A DNA stretch of 64,000 nucleotides from Parasponia andersonii (Eukaryota; Streptophyta; Magnoliopsida; Rosales; Cannabaceae), in NCBI GenBank assembly GCA_002914805.1, contig JXTB01000027.1, positions 1,355,357 to 1,419,356 of the forward strand. The letters run 5' to 3'. The position numbers were made by a program, and so were the translations under genes. Below are positions 57,047 to 64,000 of the stretch, piece after piece. The notes beneath the pieces were generated by a model. The model did not search any database. It was not told where the DNA came from and saw only the letters and a program-made list of their open reading frames with translations. Each line of letters starts with the position of its first letter. The stretch's first letter is position 1.

Positions 57047-58749
57047 CTACTCGACTTTCAGGACTCCTTCAGACCTGATTTCGGAGGATTCTTGAACTGT
57101 CCTAGCCGATAAGTCCGAAAGAAGACTAATCGAGGCCTCATCTGCAGCTTCTGGATGTGTTTGTGGCACAACTAAATGGTCTTCCAGGCGGACACTAGGA
57201 GGCACAGCAGGTTGTTTGGCGTCAAAATGCATCAGCTTCCTTTCCTTGGCAAGAACAGAAATGGGGTACAAGAAAACCCCCAAAATGATTACTGCACCGC
57301 TTATAAGGAATGTCCGCGCAGAAGCCAAACACATAACAAGAACAAGCAAGATTGCAGGAGGAAGGCAAAGCATTATTGCCCCGAATGTTTGTACGGGTAC
57401 TTTGTAAGGTCTGTCAAGGTCTGGCTTCTTGATTCTCAGTTTTATGAAAGCCGCAAACTCAAGCAGCATACCAACAGAATATAAGAAGTTGAGAAATTCC
57501 AAGATTTCCTGAAAGCTCATCCATGACAAGAAGATGACTCCAGTAGCAGAGCACAGAATGCTAATGGTGGGTGTCCCATACTTAGATCTACACCGTTAAT
57601 TTAGAGACAACGAACTCGTAAGTGTTGATAACACTGACTTGTATATTAATTGCGACCAAATACATAGTTAAGAGTTCATATAGCATAAATAATGGCTAGT
57701 ATTATAGCATATGTTATCTTGAATATATAATTTTTGATCATTTTTCAATGTTGAAGGAAATAAGCAAAAGCAGACAAATCAAGTTACCTTGAAGCAAATA
57801 TAGCAGGAAGCATTCCCATCTCACTCATCCCAAGGAGTTGAAAAGCATCACCACTCATTTCTGCTTCAAATAACCCCAAGTTAGACATTGCAGCAGCTGC
57901 CTGAATCCACCACTTGAGCCAAAATCCACCAATCAACAACCCAACTTCTGCAAAATACCCATCAGTCCACTCATCATAGGAAGAGTCCAAAGCTCCTGTC
58001 CCAGCAAGAAGTGGAATCAAGTAAGAAGAAACCACCAAAATCACAGCCCCGAAAAGCGCCTTTGGGAATGTCTTACTCGGATTTTCAACCTCCCCAGCAA
58101 GAGTACTTGCCTTATCCCAATAGTTCAAATTCCAAAACATACTATTGAAGTACCCTCTCCAATCCACCTTTTTCAAATCCACAAGAAGCCACTGCCTAGG
58201 CTTTATCCGGGGAATCGAAAGAACACCCATTACAACAAACGGCAAAAGCGAGAAAACGGCTAGAGACACAGCGGAAAATCCTACAATATGCAGGCCCCTG
58301 TAGTTCAAGTAAGTCAATGAGAACGTAATCCCTAGCAGAGCCGGAATTCTGGCTACTAAATGATTGAAAATCGGTAAAGAATGCTTGAGGTAATCAAGGA
58401 ACAATACAGGGTACAGGGCATTATCCATAACCCCACTAAACCATTTCCAGAACCCTTCTTGGAACCCCCAAAAGGGACCAAAGGCTGCTGATATCCAAAG
58501 TACATAGCCACCATTTTCAGGGAAGCTTGTAGCAAGCTCAGCAGTTACTAAAGCTTCTGGTATGCTCCAAATAAAGGGAAATATTATGAAACCAAGCAAA
58601 GACAAAAGAGGGCCCCCTCCAGCTTTGACTGAATCCTCTACTCCAAAAGGACCCCCAGAAACATCATAGAATATCAGAGCAATAAGAGGTAGAACTGTTA
58701 GTTTTGGGCTATTCTTCACAACAACATTATCTGCATTACTTGTCACCAT
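57047..58749 (-). CDS. PUT5: Polyamine/amino-acid transporter of the PUT (LAT) family, PUT5-like (2 exons)
   Basis: PUT proteins are 12-helix APC-superfamily carriers that take up polyamines such as putrescine and spermidine, and paraquat in some members, by cation symport. Exon 1 is 58749-57788, exon 2 is 57587-57047 (AG|A joins R-SKYGTPT), giving 500 residues. N-terminal [20 protein letters not shown] and [19 protein letters not shown] form the conserved first helix region. [40 protein letters not shown] and [20 protein letters not shown] are family signatures. Exon 2 continues [20 protein letters not shown] and [20 protein letters not shown]. Closest in memory to Arabidopsis PUT5 (At3g19553), whose compartment is probably the ER or endomembranes. 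The C-terminal tail ([20 protein letters not shown]) is long and Ser/Glu-rich. An ACACGTGG motif lies upstream at 59058-59065. Confidence 0.92.
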
Positions 58750-59170
58750 TCCCCGGGAGGGAATTCTTTGATTTCAACTGGGTTTTGATTAAATTTTGGA
58801 TCTGTTTTGTGTTTATGATGCTAAACCCTTCAAACCCAATTGCCCAAAAAGACTTGTTCTATGAAAACTATGTACCTTTTTGAAGGATTTTATTCGAGAT
58901 CTTGAGCTTGTTCTATGATGCACCCTTTGAATCCCACAGCGCTGGAATTGCTTTTGCTTGGAGCTGGTGGAGTTGAGAAGAAGATTCTTTGATTGAAGGA
59001 AAGTCAAAGTTTGACTTATGGGCATTACCGTATACGTTGTATCCACGCAGAGTGGAGACACGTGGGAGTCTGTTACTCGTCATCGTTGCCTGACTTTCCC
59101 AAAAAATGTGGCGGCCACTAGCCAAATTTGTCTTGTTTCGGGTACCAAATAAAAGATCCCCACATGTCAT
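58750..59170 (-). promoter_or_regulatory. 5' leader and promoter side of the PUT5-like gene
   Basis: The 420 bases before the ATG are less AT-rich than the rest of the spacer. CACGTG at 59059-59064 (GACACGTGGGA) is a G-box/ABRE-type site. No TATA box is convincing. The minus-strand frames at 58813-59170 have no domain content. Confidence 0.4.
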
Positions 59171-61235
59171 GTAACATCAATTCCCGGTATTGTTATTCGT
59201 TGGCCAATTTTGGAATTTATTCATTTATATTTATTGCTGATTTTTTTTTCCCCTGAACTTAGGACATTTAATTACTTGGGTTATATGATTCATGAAAGAT
59301 ATAAATAGTTAGATACTACATTTTTGGAATGTAATATGAGTTATGCTTCATTTGGAGAATTTGTTTCATTTAAACGTTGCATCTAATATGAAGTTTAGAG
59401 TTCAATTAATTTCCAAGCCAAATATGATGTAGTTTTTCTTTTAATGAGAAAACGACAAAGTGTATATTCTGTTTTTAGTTATTATTTTATTAGGTCAATA
59501 GCACAGTTAAGTTTTTTGGACTTTGGTATTTTTTTTTTTCTTAAAGGATTTGGACCTTGGTATTGACTTTCTTTTTGTTAAGTACTTTTATTGAGGGGCT
59601 AACGGATTATTCGGCTTTTTTTTCCGTAATTTATTTTGCTTTTTCCATCTAAAAAGTATGTTAAATTTTCGCTCAATTTATGTGTGAGGTTTCACTTGAT
59701 TAGCAATTTTGTTTTTTTTTTCCCCATAAAAGTCACATTCGCTAATTGTTGCCAAAATTATGGTAACCTTATCTAGAACAAAAATAGTTATATTGACCCT
59801 ATGTTATTGCTGAAAATTCAATAAAATGTTCATTACTTTAGCGATATTGTTCAAACAACTGTTTTGATATAAAAATTTATAATTAAATGAAAAATTAATA
59901 GATAATGAACAAATTTTAGAAGGGCAAACCGCTAAAAAAAAATACCATATTTGAGTGTTTTGAAAGTTAAATCTGAAGTTTGGACTTTATAAAATAATAC
60001 TATCGGATTAAAAATTTTTGAAAATTAATAACTTAAATTTTTTGAATAATCTTAACCGATAAAAGACAATAATATCTACAAAATTAAGGAAAATAATAAT
60101 GATTAACTTAGTTTTAATAGATGATATTATTATTTTTTTGTAATTAAAATTGACCAAAAAGTCAGTCAGAAATTCTGAATCTCAGGGTATTATTTTGTAG
60201 AGTCTAAACTTCACAATTTAAATTACAGAACACTCAAATTTGATGGTATTTTTCGCAACTCACCCTATTTTAGAATAATTGTCAATATAATTTCTTTTTT
60301 AAAAATTAAGTGGGTAAAATAAAGGACTTTATTACAAACACCCATAAGAATAAGGGTTAGTTTCAATGACAATTCTGGATCAGTTCATTTTATCATCACG
60401 AAAGTAGTAATAGACCCGTGAGTGTGAAACCCCCTGTATGTATACAAAATAAGCTAAACCAATTTAGAGAAATAAAGCTTTAAAACATTATTTAAGGTTT
60501 TTTTTTGGGACTGGAAATCTAGGTCATTATAAGTCAGTTTGTAAATGTGTATTTTCAAACAATTGAAAAAATTAAAAGTACAAGTTTATACTTGAGAAAC
60601 GAAGTTGTCTATAAAATTATATAAATAATTGCTTTTTGTTCCTTAGAATTAACTACCATATTGTGTAAAGTCTAAAATCTATAATTGAAGTTTCAAGGGA
60701 TCCATGACCACTTGGGATAGCAGAATCCCCGAGGAAGAGAGAAAATAGAGTTGTCAGATTTGGACTGCACTCAAGAGAGTTGTCTACATATTATGTAGTT
60801 CTGACATCTTAGCAAAAGGACAATCAGTTAATATACTTTATAAAGAATAAATGAATATAATTGAATAACACAAATGTGCAAAGATGAGAGAGTATGATAA
60901 ATATGATTGGGCAGTTAAGAATAAAGATGGAAGTTATGAAGGAGATTAATGTAAAACTGAGAACATAAATGCCAAGAATATTATAGAGAATTATACGTGA
61001 TAATCCTTTCTCTTGGACTAAGAGAGAATACGTACCTATATAATAAGATATCATTCACAAATAGGATTGTAATAAAAAGAAATTATATAATAAAACATAT
61101 TTTTATATAGTCGAATAATAATGAAATACTTGCAAGATCTTACGACAACAGAGGATAAATATCTTGGCAATTAAATGTAAAATATCTATTTCTGAAAGTT
61201 CTAGTTCTCACCTCTCTATATATATATATATATAT
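59171..61235. other. AT-rich intergenic region
   Basis: A/T-rich with no coding family. The 76-residue minus-strand frame at 60824-61054 is hydrophobic by composition only. (TA)n at 61217-61235 abuts the MITE. Confidence 0.45.
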
Positions 61236-61476
61236 GGTTGCCAATTCAAGTATTTTTTTTCTTTACCTATGGGTAGATATTTTTTTTTTAGCCGTTGAAT
61301 CACCATCTAATGGTGAACTAATGACTATAATGAAGTGCATGAAAAGACGTGCATCATTAATGCTCTTTCTCTCTCTTACTTTTTATAATAAAAAAATGTG
61401 CATGCTAAATTTTCATTGGCCAAATTGATACCTATACATAGGTAAAAAAAAAAAAATACCTACTGGATTAGTGCCC
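61236..61476 (+). mobile_element. 241-bp MITE flanked by (TA)n, copy 2
   Basis: Same element as 27307-27547: shared TTTAGCCGTT, AATGACTATAATGAAGTGCA, CGTGCATCATTAATG, TACTTTTTATAATAAAAAAA and TACCTACTGGATTAGTGC. Identity is about 90 percent by eye, with equal length and orientation. (TA)n lies on both sides (61217-61235 and 61477-61500). Confidence 0.88.
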
Positions 61477-62164
61477 TATATATATATATATATATATATA
61501 ATAGAGCACATGTACATAGACTATTAAAAGGAGCTTGACAAAATTTGTGCATAACATACAGCACATGCTCAATGCATACTAGTTTTTAGATGTATTTACG
61601 AATTTTCATAGTTTTTAATCTTTGATATGATGCCGTGAAGTAGATTTAGTGAGCATTCCAAGTCTCTGAATATGTAAATGTTGTGGGTTATACATAGTAC
61701 AACCTGATATGGGTCACAGGTTTTTATAACAATTATATATATTTAGGTTGTCCAACTTGGTGGAGTTATTAAGTAATCTAATTATAGGCTCAGGAAATTA
61801 CTAATTAAGTATGAATTGTGTAATATATAGTTATTTAATATTGGACCAATAAGGATTGACATGGTAGTGTATAAGGACATAACTATTAAAGCCAAATAGA
61901 ATGTATGTTCTTCTCTTCTACTTCCATCAATAGAGAGTTATCCTAGTGAGCATACATAAAGTATTCTAACTAAGGAAGACCTTATACCTTCAAGCTCTAA
62001 CTAATATATCACTTCTGCTTATGTGACTACGTCTTTTGCTATCAAACACAATGGATCAAGGTTAGTCATATGTTTTTTTCTCAACAAATATTTTCCTGAC
62101 AATTTAGCATGATAGATTCTAGGATTGTATTTGGTTTAACAATCCATTACGCATATCCAATAAG

Positions 62165-62178
62165 TGGTATCATAGAGG
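62165..62178 (+). other. Primer binding site, tRNA-iMet type
   Basis: TGGTATCATAGAGG matches the first ten bases of the initiator tRNA-Met complement apart from one change. It lies 23 bases after AACA or 5 bases after the alternative LTR end ATATCCA, and the shorter spacing is the usual one. Confidence 0.65.
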
Positions 62179-62439
62179 AATTTTATATTAAATTGATTAG
62201 GTTAATCATGTATGTTTGAAGTTTTTGTAATCTATGCCTATTTGCAGTTCGGAAGTTTAGATTATATATGTATAATATGTCATTTACATGATTTATTGAG
62301 TTATTTGATGCTATGAGGGTTAAGTTTTGGCTATAGGTCATTATTTTAAAGAATTAGGGCTTAAAACATCCAATTTTGGTAATTTTTTTTGGTGTTTATG
62401 GTGATTTAAGCGATCTTGAATTTTTCAAATTCAAGCTAG

Positions 62440-62910
62440 AATAGTGTTTCTCGTTGACCAATTCTTGTTTTCGGTTGACCGAAAATACTGTTATAGAAAA
62501 TGTTGATTTTCAACCTATTTTGATTTTTTAAGTCGATTTTTCGATAGATTTCGGTCTTTTTGACCTAAATCAGAGAGTTTCGACTTATTGTCGACCTATT
62601 AAGAACTAAAACGACCCACACTTTGTCCATTAAAAACTCTATTTAGTTCTAGGGTTAACGAAATATTCAACCATTTTAAAAGGTCGAATATGACATTTCT
62701 CAGTCACTATTAGAATTGGTCGACCTAAAGTTGGTTTTCAGTCGACTGAAAGTTGCCCAAAAATCATAATTTGATCTCTGTAGTTTTTGGTCAATTGAAT
62801 GGTAGACAAACTGTCAGATTCAGTCGACCGAAAGTTGGTTTTTGGTCAACCAAAATAGTAGAATCGATCGACCAAATTTAACAGGCAGCCGGCCGAAAAC
62901 AACATATTAC
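62440..62910. repeat. GGTCGACC-type motif cluster in the Copia leader
   Basis: Variants of (C/G)GTCGACCGAAA and its complement TTTCGGTTGACC recur around ten times (62448-62478, 62540-62600, 62705-62760, 62820-62900), often with AAGTTGGTTTT beside them. Because the motif is nearly self-complementary, pairs could form stems. Confidence 0.6.
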
Positions 62911-63339
62911 CAAAGTAATCTCTATTGTCTAGATTTATTTATTTTGTAATATTTGAATGGTTGTGTATTTATTGTTCATTTATAGGCCCAAAGGAAGGTG
63001 ATTATTTGGCCAAATAATGAACATACCTACAGATATATGATGATTATTAAGTTTCCATATAGACAATAAATCGGCTCAAAGAAAGATTTACTGTCTGATA
63101 GAAATTACGATTAATATTAGATTACTACAATAAAGAGTACCATTTACAAGTTGATAAATCAGTCTAAAGAAAGGCTTATGGATATTATTCTAGGTATCTT
63201 GTGATAGGAGCCAATCTTATATGTTTATTTGTTATATGTCATGCTAGTATATTTTATTATTTTGTATACTTAATTTACAATATGTTTTAATGTGAGCTGT
63301 TATGTTCTGTTTTTTTGTTCTTTGTTCAGTTTCTACTTC

Positions 63340-63676
63340 AAACGTATCTGCTAGTTTGAATTCAATTCATGTGCTTAATGATATAAACTTCAAGAAGTGG
63401 AAAGAGCATGTAATGATTATGCTCGTTGCATGGATCTGGACCTTACACTTAGGAAAGAACAACATGCTGCTTTTACAGATGAAAGTTCTACTACAGCTGT
63501 TAAGAAGTTTAAGCAGTAGGAACATTCTGATCGTATGAATCTTATGATCATGAAACATTTTATACTTGAGACCATTAGGAGTACTATGCCAGAGGTTGAT
63601 AATGCTAGGGCATTCCTTGACACAATTATAGAACATTTCCAAGAGAATAAAAAAACAAAATTGCGGATTTTACAAT
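63340..63676 (+). pseudogene. Copia gag fragment, frameshifted
   Basis: Reads SASLNSIHVLNDINFKKWKE and HVMIML, then after a one-base shift near 63424 CMDLDLTLRKEQHAAFTDES, STTAVKKFK, and DRMNLMIMKHFILETIRSTM with ARAFLDTIIEHFQEN. This is the N-terminal gag region of Copia elements. A TAG near 63513 breaks it. Confidence 0.75.
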
Positions 63677-64000
63677 AGCTACGCAAGTGCGCGTGCCGAA
63701 ACAAGTAATATAGTAGTGAGTGAGTATCGTCTCCACAAGGATTGATTACCAAAATTATTTGTAAAATCTAAATGTCAAACAAGCTAGTTTAACGAATGAG
63801 AAATAAAGATTTGTAATCAAATAGCAACAATTTAAAGATGCAAGCAGAAAATAATGAGATATAATCAAGTGATTGTGAATCAGTGGTGTGGATAAGCTGG
63901 GATTATTGAATCCTCCTTGGTTACAAATCTGGGTTTAATTGCTGCAGCAACGCTTATGGCAAAATCACTCCAGTAACTGAAAATTCAATCTGTACATATT
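63677..64000 (-). mobile_element. Reverse-oriented LTR cut by the window end
   Basis: On the minus strand the sequence ends CTTGTGGAGACGATACTCAC, TATTACTTGTTTCGGCACG and CGCACTTGCGTAGC, the typical end of an LTR of plant Ty3/Gypsy elements with GATACTC...TTGCG motifs. The same style of end is seen in the solo LTR at 37342-38908. It interrupts the Copia gag. The exact border (about 63660-63680) is uncertain. Confidence 0.55.

Larger units (their letters stand above)
61679..63676 (+). mobile_element. Third Ty1/Copia element, 5' part
   Basis: A probable LTR (about 61679-62141, from TGTTGTGGGTTATAC to GGTTTAACA, or to ATATCCA at 62159) is followed by a primer site (TGGTATCATAGAGG at 62165), a long leader, and a Copia-type gag at 63340-63676. 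The remainder is cut off by a reverse-oriented LTR and the window end. Its LTR and leader do not resemble those of the pair at 37-52 kb, so it is another family. Confidence 0.7.

Noticed and set aside
57176..57484. Plus-strand frames over the PUT5-like gene
   Set aside because: Antisense shadows of exon 2; no domain.

Overview
This is nuclear DNA of a flowering plant, most likely a eudicot. The genes have introns with plant-style GT-AG splice sites. The proteins belong to plant families (PLATZ zinc protein, short apoplastic LRR protein, PUT-type transporter). The intergenic DNA is AT-rich and full of LTR retrotransposons with tRNA-Met-type primer sites. I cannot name the species. There are no rRNA genes, CRISPR arrays or bacterial operons, and no new biochemical system is evident. 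The unusual content is the transposon architecture.

Host genes from left to right: a PLATZ transcription-factor gene (4101-5059, +, 3 exons); a SERF/4F5-type small zinc-protein gene that looks broken (6040-7600, +); a secreted short LRR protein (18668-20980, +, 7 exons); an Mpv17/PMP22-family membrane protein (24629-26468, +, 4 exons) behind a cluster of G-box/ABRE motifs; a SAGA subunit ADA1 homologue (52905-53981, -, one coding exon); and a PUT/LAT-type polyamine transporter most like PUT5 (57047-58749, -, 2 exons).

Mobile DNA fills the rest. (a) A Ty3/Gypsy chromovirus-like element at 8258-16866 has 2.2-kb LTRs, a perfect 5-bp target duplication, an N gap and several disabling changes. 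(b) Two copies of a 241-bp MITE, each sitting in (TA)n, lie at 27307-27547 and 61236-61476. (c) A decayed Tat/Retand-like Ty3/Gypsy element at 27863-36800 carries a long antisense reading frame and a young 244-bp tandem duplication next to its 3' LTR. (d) Two Ty1/Copia elements of one family are joined head to head around 45.5 kb. The left copy runs leftward to about 37.1 kb and the right copy runs rightward to about 51.8 kb. Each copy is interrupted by different later insertions: a solo LTR, a minisatellite-bearing MITE and two segments of unknown origin. (e) A third Copia element begins at about 61.68 kb and is cut in its gag by a reverse-oriented LTR that runs off the window.

The genes do not form a pathway. 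From memory, ADA1-like and Mpv17/PMP22-like genes are neighbours in Arabidopsis. If so, the 26 kb of nested retroelements between 26.5 and 52.9 kb has split an old gene pair. Exon boundaries were set by reading splice sites against remembered family sequences. All identity levels are estimates by eye.
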